50,504 nucleotides of DNA from JBJHCA01 sp050485785 (GCA_050485785.1 JBJHCA010000014.1:1-50504); one strand, 5' to 3'. Shown: positions 25,804 to 35,620, counted from the first letter of the stretch. Notes: a model not told the origin generated them from the sequence alone. Numbers and translations are program-made.

Positions 25804-27905
25804 AGAAGCTTGTTTATATTGTTCTCTTTTTTTGGGGATATCTCTTTGTGGGGCCCGGTACCGGGCCTTCAGCACTGATGGCTCAAATACCTCAGCAAGG
25901 CTTTGACGATCCAGCCCTGGATATTGAAGACATCCTGATTGGCGACGCAGAAGGTGACATCGATTTTCAAATGACTACCCAGTTTGAACATCTCGAGTTT
26001 TACTTGCGCCGCCCACTCGATCTCAATGCAGCCGATTACGAACAACTCACAGAACTGGGGCTTTTGAGTGAACTACAGGTAATGCAATTGCTCGATTACA
26101 GACAGCGTCTTGGGCCGCTGATTGCCCCTGAAGAACTGCAGGCCATTCCTTCCTTTGATCTGGCCAGCATCTATCGCATACTGCCCTTTGTAAGGGTTGG
26201 CCGCGGACTGGACGACATCCAGATGCCCCTGCACCGTATGGCATTGGCCGGCCGCAATGAACTCTATTTGCGAAGTACACGGGTACTGGAGCAGCAGGCC
26301 GGATACCGCGGCGATGAACCTGCCTATCTTGGCAATCCTTTCAGGGTATATGCCCGCTACCGCCACAATTACGAGAACAAACTGTCATACGGCATCACGC
26401 TTGAAAAAGATCCGGGTGAACCCTGGTATTATCCGGGGAAGATCTACGGATTTGATTTTATCTCTGCTCACTTTTACGTTCGCGATTACAGCAGACGGCT
26501 GCGGGCACTGGCTATAGGTGACTATGGAGTAAGTATGGGTCAGGGGCTCATCCTATTCTCCGGATTCGGCGGTGGGAAAAGCGCCTTTGTGATGAATATC
26601 CGCCGGTCGGCTCGCACCCTGAGGCCCTACACCTCCCTGGACGAAAACAACTTTTTCAGGGGTGGCGCTATTACCCTGGGCCTGACCAACGAACTCGAGA
26701 TCACCGCTTTTGCCTCTTACCGCCAGCGAGATGCCAATGTGGTGTTTACGGCACTCGACACCCTGGACAGCGAGGATACCCGGGCACTGATTACCTCTTT
26801 TCAGTTAACCGGTTTCCACAGGACCGAAAGAGAAATAGAACAGAAGAATGCCATTAAAGAAACCCTGGGCGGTGCAGTGCTCAGATACAGCAGAAACCGT
26901 TTCCGTGCATCTGCCAATGTGCTCTACACCCAATTTGAAGCTCCATTGGTTCGCGACAGCCGCCCTTACAATTACTTCCGTTTCCAGAATGACCGCCTGC
27001 TCAATGCCAGCCTCGATTATACCTTCATGATACGGAATATCAACTTTTTTGGCGAATCCGCCATGAGTGACAACGGCGGTATGGCTACGGTAAACGGCAT
27101 GCTGATTGGACTTGACAAAATGGTTGATCTGTCGCTGCTTTTCAGGCATCTGGGCCGTGACTTCCAGGCTATGAACAACAATCCGTTCACAGAATCGGCG
27201 CAGGGTCAGAATGAAACAGGCCTCTATCTCGGCCTGCAGATCACCCCCAACAGAAAGTGGCAGTTTTCGGCTTACATGGACACCTGGAAACATCCATGGC
27301 TCATGTTTAACAGCAGTGGGCCTTCACAAGGCTCAGAGTACCTTGCCCGGATCACATACCGGGAACGCCGCCGAATGGAAGCCTACATCCAATGGCGCCA
27401 TGAAGTGAAAGACTGGAATTATCGCGGGCCTGATGACAAGATCAACAAACTGGGGCAAAGGCAGCGCACTTACTTTCGGATCCATGCCGGCAATCAGATC
27501 AGCCGCCAAGTTGAATTGCGCAGCAGAGCTGAAGCAGGACGCTATCAACTCGCCGACAATCAACCATCCCTGGGATTCCTTTTGTATCAGGATGTGATTC
27601 TCAGACCGATAGATTTCCCGCTGAGTGTGACGGCAAGATTCGCCATTTTCCACACCGATGATTTTAACAGCCGGCTGTACGCGTTTGAAAATGACATCCT
27701 GCAGAGTTTCTCCATACCTGCATACTATGGCCGGGGCACTCGGTACTATATCAATCTTCGCTACCGGGGTATTCGCAATCTGGTTCTCGAAGCTCGTTTT
27801 GCCCAAACCCGGCGAACAGATGTGACCAGCATAGGCACTGGGCATGAAGCCACGGGAAAACCAACGCGAACTGAAGTGAAGGCACAGGCAAAGTGGTCGT
27901 TTTAG
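25800..27905 (+). CDS. Helix-hairpin-helix outer-membrane barrel protein
   Basis: A 701-residue exported protein with a signal peptide (about 1-27). Near residues 60-125 lie ComEA-type helix-hairpin-helix motifs: LRRPLDLNAADYEQLTELGL and LGPLIAPEELQAIPSFDLAS. HhH motifs normally bind DNA backbones. The remaining 550 residues are rich in aromatics and alternating strands (for example YARYRHNYENKLSYGITLEK), consistent with a large outer-membrane beta-barrel. This architecture recurs in Bacteroidota but its function is unknown to me. Co-translated with the PorV-like protein, which suggests the two form one envelope complex. Confidence 0.75.
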   Translation: MKKLVYIVLFFWGYLFVGPGTGPSALMAQIPQQGFDDPALDIEDILIGDAEGDIDFQMTTQFEHLEFYLRRPLDLNAADYEQLTELGLLSELQVMQLLDYRQRLGPLIAPEELQAIPSFDLASIYRILPFVRVGRGLDDIQMPLHRMALAGRNELYLRSTRVLEQQAGYRGDEPAYLGNPFRVYARYRHNYENKLSYGITLEKDPGEPWYYPGKIYGFDFISAHFYVRDYSRRLRALAIGDYGVSMGQGLILFSGFGGGKSAFVMNIRRSARTLRPYTSLDENNFFRGGAITLGLTNELEITAFASYRQRDANVVFTALDTLDSEDTRALITSFQLTGFHRTEREIEQKNAIKETLGGAVLRYSRNRFRASANVLYTQFEAPLVRDSRPYNYFRFQNDRLLNASLDYTFMIRNINFFGESAMSDNGGMATVNGMLIGLDKMVDLSLLFRHLGRDFQAMNNNPFTESAQGQNETGLYLGLQITPNRKWQFSAYMDTWKHPWLMFNSSGPSQGSEYLARITYRERRRMEAYIQWRHEVKDWNYRGPDDKINKLGQRQRTYFRIHAGNQISRQVELRSRAEAGRYQLADNQPSLGFLLYQDVILRPIDFPLSVTARFAIFHTDDFNSRLYAFENDILQSFSIPAYYGRGTRYYINLRYRGIRNLVLEARFAQTRRTDVTSIGTGHEATGKPTRTEVKAQAKWSF

Positions 27906-28198
27906 GGTGATTGGGGCGTTGGCGGAGTGGCGTGGTTTTTTGTCAAAGTACCTGGCTTAATGTGCTTTTTACTGCTTACAAAAACCATGACACCCCGGAA
28001 CCACCAACTGCTCACCGGTTACCTTCATAATGAACTTTAAGCAGGTGATTCGATAAATTGCTCCCTTGATCACCAAAACAAAATGATATGTCTTAAAAAG
28101 AACGCAAACTGAGCGTAAAACTGCAACTTTACCAAATAGCTACAGTGTTATGCCCTTACTATAAGTTTTGACACCATGAAGCTCCCCAAACAAATCCG
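27906..28198. other. Intergenic region without recognised features
   Basis: No gene, strong hairpin or repeat was seen between the HhH barrel gene and the -7 box of the DUF697-like gene. Confidence 0.4.
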
Positions 28199-28206
28199 TA
28201 TCTTTG
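28199..28206 (+). promoter_or_regulatory. -7 box that fixes the start of the DUF697-like gene
   Basis: TATCTTTG matches TAnnTTTG and lies 21 bases upstream of ATG 28227. It falls inside the longer open frame that could begin at 28176, so that earlier ATG would lie upstream of the transcription start. Confidence 0.55.
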
Positions 28207-28226
28207 AGCCCTTAATGCGCAGAAAT

Positions 28227-28874
28227 ATGAGTAACGACAAAAGCAAACATGCTGAAACCATTATCCGCAATCACATTATCTGGTCACTGGGTGCCGGTGT
28301 GATTCCGGTTGCCGTTGCCGATATTTTTGCCGTTTCCGCCGTACAGGTTGATATGATCCGGCAGCTTTGCAAAGTGTACGAAATCCCCTTTGAAGAAACC
28401 CAGGGCAAAGCGCTGGTTACCTCCATTACCAGTAGTACGCTGGCCCGTGCGGGTGCAGCAAGTGCCGTAAAGCTCATACCGGGAATGGGTACCGTTCTGG
28501 GCGGTGTAACGCAAAGTGTTTTTGCCGGAGCTTCAACCTTTGCCCTGGGAGAAGCTTTCAGAAAGCATTTTGAAACCGGTGGCACTTTCCTGGATTTTGA
28601 CCTGGCAAGACTGAAAAAACTCTACCGGGAAAAATTCGAAAAAGGCAAAGAAATTGCCCACGAAATGGCCGAAAGACGTAGAAAGTCCAAAGCGGACGTC
28701 ACTGCTGACAGCACCGGATTCAGTACACCTGAACCCCCTTCCTCAGCACAGACCGACACTCTGCAACAACTCAAAGAACTGGCACTGCTCAAAAAAGAAG
28801 GCATAATTTCCGAAGAAGAATTCATCATTCTTAAAGCCAAAATTCTCGAACACAAAACTGACACCTCAGTATAA
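28227..28874 (+). CDS. DUF697-like membrane protein with C-terminal SHOCT domain
   Basis: About 215 residues. The first part (10-115) resembles YcjF/DUF697-type proteins, with IWSLGAGVIPVAVADIFAVS and later LIPGMGTVLGGVTQSVFAGAS, two hydrophobic glycine- and alanine-rich helices that may insert in the inner membrane. A charged segment follows (KKLYREKFEKGKEIAHEMAE). The C-terminus (about 180-211) is a SHOCT motif, LKELALLKKEGIISEEEF, a short helix pair often found at protein ends and thought to mediate oligomerisation. Function unknown. Start chosen by the -7 box immediately upstream. Confidence 0.7.
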   Translation: MSNDKSKHAETIIRNHIIWSLGAGVIPVAVADIFAVSAVQVDMIRQLCKVYEIPFEETQGKALVTSITSSTLARAGAASAVKLIPGMGTVLGGVTQSVFAGASTFALGEAFRKHFETGGTFLDFDLARLKKLYREKFEKGKEIAHEMAERRRKSKADVTADSTGFSTPEPPSSAQTDTLQQLKELALLKKEGIISEEEFIILKAKILEHKTDTSV

Positions 28875-28898
28875 CTCTACGATCAAAATTCACAATAC

Positions 28899-30848
28899 AT
28901 GATTGGTTTGCAGGGAGTATCGCTGTTTTTTGGCGATCGCGTCCTTTTTAACAAGGTAGATCTCAGTATTCAACCACGCGACAGGATTGGTCTTGTCGGG
29001 CGCAATGGGGCCGGTAAATCTACCCTGCTCAAAGTGCTTACCGGTGACAGTGGCATCGATGAAGGCCGAGTTGTAATGCCCAAAGGTACTTCCATAGGTT
29101 ACCTCCACCAGGATATGAGCCTCGAATCAAAACTAACTGTGGTGGAAGAAACCCGACTTGCTTTTGAAGCGCTGAATTCCATGAAAGCCGAAATCAGCCT
29201 GCTTGAAAGTGATATCGAACAACAAACCGATTACGAATCCGAAGCTTTCCAAAAACAGATTGACCGCCTTACAGATCTTACCACCCGCTTGTCAATTATG
29301 GGCGAGGACCAAATGGATGGCGAACTCGAAAAGGTACTTACCGGACTCGGCTTCACCAGAGAAGACCTCAGCAAACCCGTAAAAGTGCTGTCAGGTGGCT
29401 GGAAAATGCGGATTGTGCTGGCGAAAATGCTACTGCAAAAACCTGATTTTATGTTGTTGGATGAGCCAACCAACCACCTGGATATAGAATCCATCATGTG
29501 GCTTGAGCAATACCTCACAGGCTATGAAGGGGCCATTGTTGTGATCTCGCACGATAGGGCTTTTCTCGACCATGTTACCAACCGCACGGTTGAAGTGGAA
29601 AACGGCAAACTCATCGACTATCCGGTATCGTATTCCAAATACGTTACCCAGCGCGAAGTCAGACGGGAACAACTGCAGCAGGCTTACGATAATCAGCAAA
29701 AACTGATCGCCCAAAAGGAACGGGTTATTGACCGCTTCCGCGCCAAAGCATCCAAGGCAGCTATGGCTCAGAGCATGATCAAACAGCTCAGCAAAATGGA
29801 ACGCATTGAAACGGATGAAATCAACAGCAAAAGCTGGAATGTACGCTTTCCCGAAGCACCCCGGTCAGGAGAAGTGGTAGTCGATGTCAAAAACGTTTCT
29901 AAAGCATACGGCACAAAAAAAGTACTGTCCAATGTTGATTTCTCCCTGCTGAGAGGAGAAAGAGTGGCCTTCGTGGGTCAAAACGGGCAAGGCAAAACAA
30001 CCCTGGCCAAGCTCATCCTCAATCTCGAACCGTGTTCTTCCGGAATTATTAATCTGGGCCACAATGTTTCCTTCGGCTATTATGCACAGGATCAGGCTGA
30101 AGCCCTGGATCAGGACATTACGGTTCTGCAGTCTCTGGAAAGCGTGGCCCCTTACGAATGGCAGCCACGACTGAGAGGCCTGCTGGGAAGCTTTCTGTTT
30201 AGTGGCGACGATGTGGATAAAAAAGTAAAAGTTCTTTCCGGTGGTGAACGTGCGCGGTTGGCATTGGCCAAGCTCATCATGTTCCCCTTCAACCTCCTCC
30301 TTCTCGATGAGCCCACCAACCACCTGGATATGGTGAGCAAAGATGTGCTGAAACAGGCATTGATGGCCTATACCGGTTCGATGATCGTAGTATCACACGA
30401 CAGGGAGTTTCTTGAAGGTCTCACTTCACGCGTTGTGGAGTTTCGCGATCAGAAACTGAAAACTTACCTGGGCGATATCACTTACTTCCTTGAACAGCGT
30501 CAGCTCGATAATATGCGGCAGGTGGAAATGGCTACCAAATCGGTCAACAATAAACCGGCTGCGGCAAAAGAAAATCAACAGCAAAAAAAACACCGCCTTA
30601 CAACGGACAGAAAAAATCTGCAAAAGCAAACAGCCCAGCTCGAAAAAGCGATCGCACAAATCGAAGAACGCAAGGCCAATTGTGAACTCGATATGAGCGA
30701 TCCGGAATTCTATTCCCGCCCCGATATGACCGAGATACTGGAAAAATACAAAAACCTGCAAAATGAGCTGGCCAATAAAACCGAGCAATGGGAATCGCTT
30801 CAGTTTGACATTGAACTGATTGACGAAGAACTGGGGAAATTCGCATAA
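28899..30848 (+). CDS. ABC-F family ATPase
   Basis: A 649-residue soluble protein with two ABC domains and no membrane segment, the mark of ABC-F translation factors. First domain: Walker A GRNGAGKST (34-42), signature LSGGWKMRIVLAKMLL, Walker B FMLLDEPTNHLD. Second domain: GQNGQGKTT, LSGGERARLALAKLI and LLLLDEPTNHLD. Between them is the charged linker (QREVRREQLQQAYDNQQKLI) that contacts P-site tRNA in this family, and the last 80 or so residues form a coiled coil as in Uup/YheS types. It probably rescues or tunes stalled ribosomes; resistance function cannot be inferred. It starts 24 bases after the preceding gene. Confidence 0.93.
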   Translation: MIGLQGVSLFFGDRVLFNKVDLSIQPRDRIGLVGRNGAGKSTLLKVLTGDSGIDEGRVVMPKGTSIGYLHQDMSLESKLTVVEETRLAFEALNSMKAEISLLESDIEQQTDYESEAFQKQIDRLTDLTTRLSIMGEDQMDGELEKVLTGLGFTREDLSKPVKVLSGGWKMRIVLAKMLLQKPDFMLLDEPTNHLDIESIMWLEQYLTGYEGAIVVISHDRAFLDHVTNRTVEVENGKLIDYPVSYSKYVTQREVRREQLQQAYDNQQKLIAQKERVIDRFRAKASKAAMAQSMIKQLSKMERIETDEINSKSWNVRFPEAPRSGEVVVDVKNVSKAYGTKKVLSNVDFSLLRGERVAFVGQNGQGKTTLAKLILNLEPCSSGIINLGHNVSFGYYAQDQAEALDQDITVLQSLESVAPYEWQPRLRGLLGSFLFSGDDVDKKVKVLSGGERARLALAKLIMFPFNLLLLDEPTNHLDMVSKDVLKQALMAYTGSMIVVSHDREFLEGLTSRVVEFRDQKLKTYLGDITYFLEQRQLDNMRQVEMATKSVNNKPAAAKENQQQKKHRLTTDRKNLQKQTAQLEKAIAQIEERKANCELDMSDPEFYSRPDMTEILEKYKNLQNELANKTEQWESLQFDIELIDEELGKFA

Positions 30849-31099
30849 TCAAGCTCCTCCGGGTTCAAGTGCAGTGATTCCTTTTTCCCGCGGTTTATCC
30901 TGAGTCTGATTATTTTTAATGACTCTTTGTTGGGCAGCCTTCCCTCACCACGCATTCTCCGGATTAAAGATTGACCACCTGTTAACACCCATGCCGATAC
31001 CAAACGTCAACGTGGTCAAAATCTTTTTTCCGAAATTTGCACTCATCTTTGAGAATTAAATGATGCAATCCCTTGTTGATTGAAAAACACATCCTTGTA

Positions 31100-33457
31100 A
31101 TGATGCGGCCATGGCTAACGGTATTATTGATTTTTGTTTCCTGGTCATGTATTTCAGCGCAAATTGAAGTACATCACCGGGTAAAGGTCTATCTTGATGG
31201 CAAGAGCCCTGCTGAACTTGAAGATCTGGGGCTGGAAGCCGATCACGGCATCATTAAACCCGGCGTTTTTATCATTAATGACTATGGTGAAAGTGAAGTT
31301 CGCATTCTGAATGAGCACAACATCAGGTATGATATCCTCATCCGCGACGTGGCGGATTATTACGCAAGGCGAAATCGTGAAATTGACCGGGTAATGCGTT
31401 CGCGGTACGACTGCGAAGCCCCGCGCTGGGAAAAATATCCCGTACCTGTAAACTTTTCATTGGGTTCCATGGGAGGTTTCCCAACCCTCAGCGAAATATA
31501 CCATGCCCTGGATTCAATGCATCAATTGTTTCCGGATCTGATCATGGAAAAAACACCCATTAGTAATGTTACCTCACACATGGGTCACCATGTTTATCAT
31601 ACCCGCATTTCCGGCCAGTCTGCACCAAACCAGCAAAAACCCAAAGTCTTGTTTACTGCCCTTCACCATGCCCGCGAACCGGCCAGTGTATCCCAGATGC
31701 TGTTTTTTATGTGGTACCTGCTCGAAAACTACGGCATCAATCAGGAAGTGACCTACCTGTTGGATAACACCGACATGTATTTTGTACCCTGCGTTAATCC
31801 GGATGGCTACCTGTACAACGAACTTTGGTTTCCCAATGGCGGCGGGTTGTGGCGCAAAAACCGAAGAGCTAACGCCAATGGCTCCTATGGTGTAGACCTT
31901 AACCGAAACTATGGTTATATGTGGGGCAGCAGCAACACCGGCTCTTCACCCAACCCTTCTGCCAATACTTATCGCGGGCCTTCCCCGTTTTCAGAACCCG
32001 AAACCCAGAATATCAAGTGGCTCGCAGAGGAAAAAGAATTTGTGATTGCCCTTAATTATCACTCATTTGGAAACTTGCTGGTTCATCCATGGGGATACAC
32101 CGCTAATCCCACTGCCGACACGGACATATATACAGGGCTGTCCAACTTGTTCACTCACCAAAACCACTATCATTTTGGTACGGATATCCAAACCATAGGA
32201 TACTCTACCAATGGCAGCAGCGATGACTGGCTGTATGGCGATACTGTGCAGAAACCGGCTGCATTCGCATTTACGCCTGAAGTGGGCGATGAATTCTGGC
32301 CCCCTTCTTCCCTCATTATCCCACTGTGCCTCGAAAGTCTTTGGCAAAATCTGGCCGCAGCCCATGTATTGCTTAATTACGGCAAAACTGACATCCATTT
32401 TGATCCCATTATTACCAATACGGCTACCCAAATTGAGCTTGAGTTTACAAGGTACGGGTTTGAATCCGGCGAAATACCCGTCAGTGTTGTACCCGTCAGT
32501 TCAAATATTATTTCCGACAGTGTATTATATGTGTTTGATCTTCCTCAGGGCAGCCATCAGCATAAGATATATGAACTCATGCTATCCTCCGAAGTTGAGG
32601 ATGGGGATGAGGTAGTATTAGTGGTTAATACTTATCTTCCCGGTGTCACCATCTCCGATACGCTGTCCATGCACTTTTCATATTTCGGCTCAATTGTAGT
32701 CAATGAACAGGGAAACAGTATGTCTGGCTGGCTCACCAATGAATGGGGGCTAACATCCGAACATTTTAAAAGCCCCCCTGCCAGTATCAATGATTCTCCG
32801 GGAAGCTACTACGCGGCAAACAGTTACAATATTCTGGAATGGAACGAATGGATTGATCTGATCAATGCCGACCATGCCATGCTTAAATTCTGGGCCCGGT
32901 GGCATATTGAACCCAATTACGACTATGTTCAATTGCAGGTGAAAACCGAAACGTCAGACTGGATGCCCATGTGTGGCAAATACACCCGCCCCGGAAGTAA
33001 TTTTCAGGCATACGGCGAACAATTGTGGGATGGCCTCCAGGATGCATGGGTCCTCGAATACATCGATCTTTCGGCCTTTGCCGGTGAAATAATCCGCTTC
33101 CGCTGGGTTTTATACAGTGACGCTTACATAGAGCACGAAGGGTTTTACATCGATAACATTCAGTTGATGATTGAACAGTCCGATCCCGCGCTGGGAACCG
33201 CTGAATACAATAAGGTAAACTGGACGGTTTCGCCCAACCCGGCCGGCAACCACATCACACTGACAGCTGAACATGACAGCCAAAATAAATACACATTCCG
33301 GCTTTCTGATGCCCGTGGAAACATTGTATACAGTGCTGAAATTTACGGCCCAAACCATATTATTCCTGCTGCCCATTTGCCGGCAGGCACTTACCACCTC
33401 CATGTTATGTCAGATGAAAAAATGCTATATACTGTACGTGTCATACTGGTTCGCTGA
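31100..33457 (+). CDS. Secreted M14 zinc carboxypeptidase with T9SS sorting domain
   Basis: About 785 residues. A signal peptide (MMRPWLTVLLIFVSWSCISA) is followed by a short propeptide and the M14 catalytic domain (about 125-430). Zinc ligands are H190 and E193 in HHAREPAS and H321 in LNYHSFGN; the general base is E394 in PEVGDEFW; DLNRNYG supplies the substrate-binding Arg. After it come beta-sandwich regions (about 430-700) and a type A sorting domain (SPNPAGNHITL to the end), so the protein should be exported by the type IX system and act on extracellular peptides. ATG 31100 and 31103 are equivalent candidates; the frame extends to a TTG at 31073, but the signal peptide begins here. Confidence 0.9.
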   Translation: MMRPWLTVLLIFVSWSCISAQIEVHHRVKVYLDGKSPAELEDLGLEADHGIIKPGVFIINDYGESEVRILNEHNIRYDILIRDVADYYARRNREIDRVMRSRYDCEAPRWEKYPVPVNFSLGSMGGFPTLSEIYHALDSMHQLFPDLIMEKTPISNVTSHMGHHVYHTRISGQSAPNQQKPKVLFTALHHAREPASVSQMLFFMWYLLENYGINQEVTYLLDNTDMYFVPCVNPDGYLYNELWFPNGGGLWRKNRRANANGSYGVDLNRNYGYMWGSSNTGSSPNPSANTYRGPSPFSEPETQNIKWLAEEKEFVIALNYHSFGNLLVHPWGYTANPTADTDIYTGLSNLFTHQNHYHFGTDIQTIGYSTNGSSDDWLYGDTVQKPAAFAFTPEVGDEFWPPSSLIIPLCLESLWQNLAAAHVLLNYGKTDIHFDPIITNTATQIELEFTRYGFESGEIPVSVVPVSSNIISDSVLYVFDLPQGSHQHKIYELMLSSEVEDGDEVVLVVNTYLPGVTISDTLSMHFSYFGSIVVNEQGNSMSGWLTNEWGLTSEHFKSPPASINDSPGSYYAANSYNILEWNEWIDLINADHAMLKFWARWHIEPNYDYVQLQVKTETSDWMPMCGKYTRPGSNFQAYGEQLWDGLQDAWVLEYIDLSAFAGEIIRFRWVLYSDAYIEHEGFYIDNIQLMIEQSDPALGTAEYNKVNWTVSPNPAGNHITLTAEHDSQNKYTFRLSDARGNIVYSAEIYGPNHIIPAAHLPAGTYHLHVMSDEKMLYTVRVILVR

Positions 33458-33555
33458 TAACCGAAAACACCGCTATTCACTGTATATTCGCATTATTTTA
33501 CCCATGCTAAAAATAAATATATATCCCAAAACATGTGACATTCAACATCTTTGAT

Positions 33556-33563
33556 TACCTTTG
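33556..33563 (+). promoter_or_regulatory. -7 box upstream of the RRM protein
   Basis: TACCTTTG is an exact TAnnTTTG match, 106 bases before the ATG. It implies an unusually long leader of about 100 bases for this gene. Confidence 0.55.
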
Positions 33564-33598
33564 CCATGTAGAATGTCCCTCCGGTTAGAATTTATTAA

Positions 33599-33622
33599 GG
33601 GTTTCCTCAGGTAAGCAAACCC
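33599..33622 (+). promoter_or_regulatory. Hairpin in the RRM leader
   Basis: GGGTTT at 33599-33604 pairs with AAACCC at 33617-33622 around a 12-base loop, inside the predicted leader of the RNA-binding protein. Long structured leaders are known for cold-shock genes, where structure controls translation with temperature; here that is inference. Confidence 0.35.
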
Positions 33623-33668
33623 GGTTGAACCTTCTCTATTATTTTTTCACAATTTCAAATTTTTTACA

Positions 33669-34013
33669 ATGACCATTTATGTCGGCAACATTAGCCACTC
33701 CGCTAATGAACAGGACATTGAGCAACTCTTCGCCCAATACGGAGATGTTAGTTCAGTTAAACTGATTAAAGACCACGAAACCGGAAGATCAAAGGGTTTT
33801 GGATTCATCGAAATGGATGATGACACCCAGGGACAGGAAGCCATCGACTCACTCAACCAACAAGAGTTTATGAGCCGTCCGCTGGTTGTTAACATTGCCC
33901 GTCCCCGTACAGAAAGACCCCGTCAAGGTGGCGGAGGATTTAACCGCTCATTTAACCGCGATGGCGGACGTGATTTCAACCGCGACCGCGGAGGATATAA
34001 CAGAAACTACTAG
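33669..34013 (+). CDS. RRM-type RNA-binding protein with Gly/Arg-rich tail
   Basis: A 114-residue protein with a single RNA recognition motif (2-78): RNP-2 is IYVGNI and RNP-1 is KGFGFIEM. The tail (about 83-114) is rich in Gly, Arg, Asn and Asp with repeated FNRD/FNRS units, like the glycine-rich RNA-binding proteins of cyanobacteria and Bacteroidota. It is probably an RNA chaperone. The long leader and the DEAD-box helicase immediately downstream support a cold-shock or RNA-remodelling role. Confidence 0.93.
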   Translation: MTIYVGNISHSANEQDIEQLFAQYGDVSSVKLIKDHETGRSKGFGFIEMDDDTQGQEAIDSLNQQEFMSRPLVVNIARPRTERPRQGGGGFNRSFNRDGGRDFNRDRGGYNRNY

Positions 34014-34029
34014 TCAAAGACTACCCGAA

Positions 34030-34050
34030 AACAGGTATTTTTACCCTGTT
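34030..34050 (+). terminator. Hairpin after the RRM gene
   Basis: AACAGG (34030-34035) pairs with CCTGTT (34045-34050) around a T-rich 9-base loop, 17 bases after the stop codon. No T run follows, so termination would be weak or it may serve as a 3' stabilising structure. Confidence 0.35.
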
Positions 34051-34073
34051 CATGAAACTTTAATATTTCCTTT

Positions 34074-34103
34074 AAAAGGCATGCTCTTCCGAGTGTGCCT
34101 TTT
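34074..34103 (+). terminator. Terminator between RRM protein and helicase
   Basis: AAAAGGCA (34074-34081) pairs with TGCCTTTT (34096-34103). The 14-base interval can extend the stem through CTC-TTCC-GAG. A T-rich stretch (CATTTTATCC) follows. Likely an intrinsic terminator or attenuator that allows reduced readthrough into the helicase, which starts 24 bases later. Confidence 0.65.
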
Positions 34104-34127
34104 CATTTTATCCGTTTCTTACATATA

Positions 34128-35546
34128 ATGAAAACCATCCCATTCAAAGACTGGCCTCTTAGTGAGTCTATGCAAAAAGCCATAGAAGATATGGGCTTTA
34201 CCATGGCCAGCCCTATTCAATCCCAAACCATTCCCAAAGTAATGAAAGGCCATGATGTAATTGGCCAGGCCCAGACAGGAACCGGTAAAACGGCAGCCTT
34301 TGGCATCCCTATCATCGAAAGGATTGAAAAAAACGAAAAAGAACTCAGTACTCTAATCCTATGTCCAACCAGGGAATTGGCATTACAGGTTTCGGAAGAA
34401 CTCAAGCGTCTTTCCAGACACAAAAAATGGATTAACCTGCTTGCCGTTTATGGAGGAGAATCCATTCAACAGCAAATTAAAACACTCCGCTCCGGAGTCA
34501 ATATTGTTGTGGGCACACCGGGCAGAATTATGGACCACATGCGCAGAGGCACCCTGGTATTGGATAATATCGACACGGTAGTGCTGGATGAAGCCGACGA
34601 AATGCTCAACATGGGCTTTCTGGAAGACATTGAACTTATCTTGAGTGAAATGCCCGAGGAAAGGCAAACCATTATGTTTTCAGCCACCATGCCTCAGGCC
34701 ATTATTAACATTGCCAAGCGCTTCCAAACCAATCCCGTATTGGTTAAAGTAACCAGTGAAACACTTACCGCAGCTTCCATTGAGCAAATCTATTTCGAGA
34801 CCCATCAGGATTCTAAATCAGGTCTTATCAGCATGCTCACTGAACTACACGACCTAAAACGGGTGATCGTTTTTTGCAACACCCGCAAAAGAGTGGATGA
34901 GCTGGTGGAAGAGCTTAAAAGTAGCGGACACAAAGCCGCAGCTATCCATGGTGAACTGAATCAGGCCCGCCGCAATGCCGTTCTCAACGACTTTAAAAAA
35001 GGCCATATCACCATGCTGGTAGCTACAGATGTGGCAGCCAGAGGCATAGATGTAACCGATCTGGACGGTGTGTTCAACTATGATCTGCCCCATGATCCGG
35101 AATACTACGTACACCGAATCGGGCGCACAGGACGCGCCGGTAACCTGGGTAAAGCATTCAGCTTTGTTACAGGGCGAAACGAACTGCGCAAACTACAGGG
35201 TATTGAAAATTATGCTAAAGTAAGGCTCACGCATCATCCCCTGCCCTCCACCCGCGATATTGTGGCCAGAAGTAAGCAGCAAATGATCGACAAAGTACTG
35301 GCTACCCTGAGCGAAGGCAATCTGGATACTTACGAGAACATGATCGACGAAATTACGGCGGTTGGATTCTCTTACGAGCAGGTTGCTGCTGCTTTACTTA
35401 AAATCCAGTTACAGCCTGCCGTGCAATTTGCCAGACAGTTTAAAGTAAAGGCCATGAATATGCCGGCTCCAAGAGGACTGAAAAAACACAAACCCGCTTT
35501 CAAGAAAAAACCGGGACGACCCAAAAGAAGATCCTCTTTCCGCTAG
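34128..35546 (+). CDS. DEAD-box RNA helicase
   Basis: A 472-residue ATP-dependent RNA helicase with all motifs in order: Q motif around SPIQSQTIP, motif I AQTGTGKT, Ia PTRELALQ, TPGR, II DEAD, III SAT, V ATDVAARGID and VI HRIGRTGRAG. The C-terminal 110 residues carry a basic tail (KKHKPAFKKKPGRPKRR) for RNA binding. It resembles DeaD/RhlE-type helicases involved in ribosome assembly and cold adaptation. The open frame extends to 34095, but that start lies in the terminator hairpin, so ATG 34128 is preferred. Confidence 0.93.
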   Translation: MKTIPFKDWPLSESMQKAIEDMGFTMASPIQSQTIPKVMKGHDVIGQAQTGTGKTAAFGIPIIERIEKNEKELSTLILCPTRELALQVSEELKRLSRHKKWINLLAVYGGESIQQQIKTLRSGVNIVVGTPGRIMDHMRRGTLVLDNIDTVVLDEADEMLNMGFLEDIELILSEMPEERQTIMFSATMPQAIINIAKRFQTNPVLVKVTSETLTAASIEQIYFETHQDSKSGLISMLTELHDLKRVIVFCNTRKRVDELVEELKSSGHKAAAIHGELNQARRNAVLNDFKKGHITMLVATDVAARGIDVTDLDGVFNYDLPHDPEYYVHRIGRTGRAGNLGKAFSFVTGRNELRKLQGIENYAKVRLTHHPLPSTRDIVARSKQQMIDKVLATLSEGNLDTYENMIDEITAVGFSYEQVAAALLKIQLQPAVQFARQFKVKAMNMPAPRGLKKHKPAFKKKPGRPKRRSSFR

Positions 35547-35620
35547 ACAAATCATTCCGGTACCAGCCGGTGAGCAGTGATCAACAATACCCTTTTAACA
35601 TTGTCCCTGGATAGAACAGC

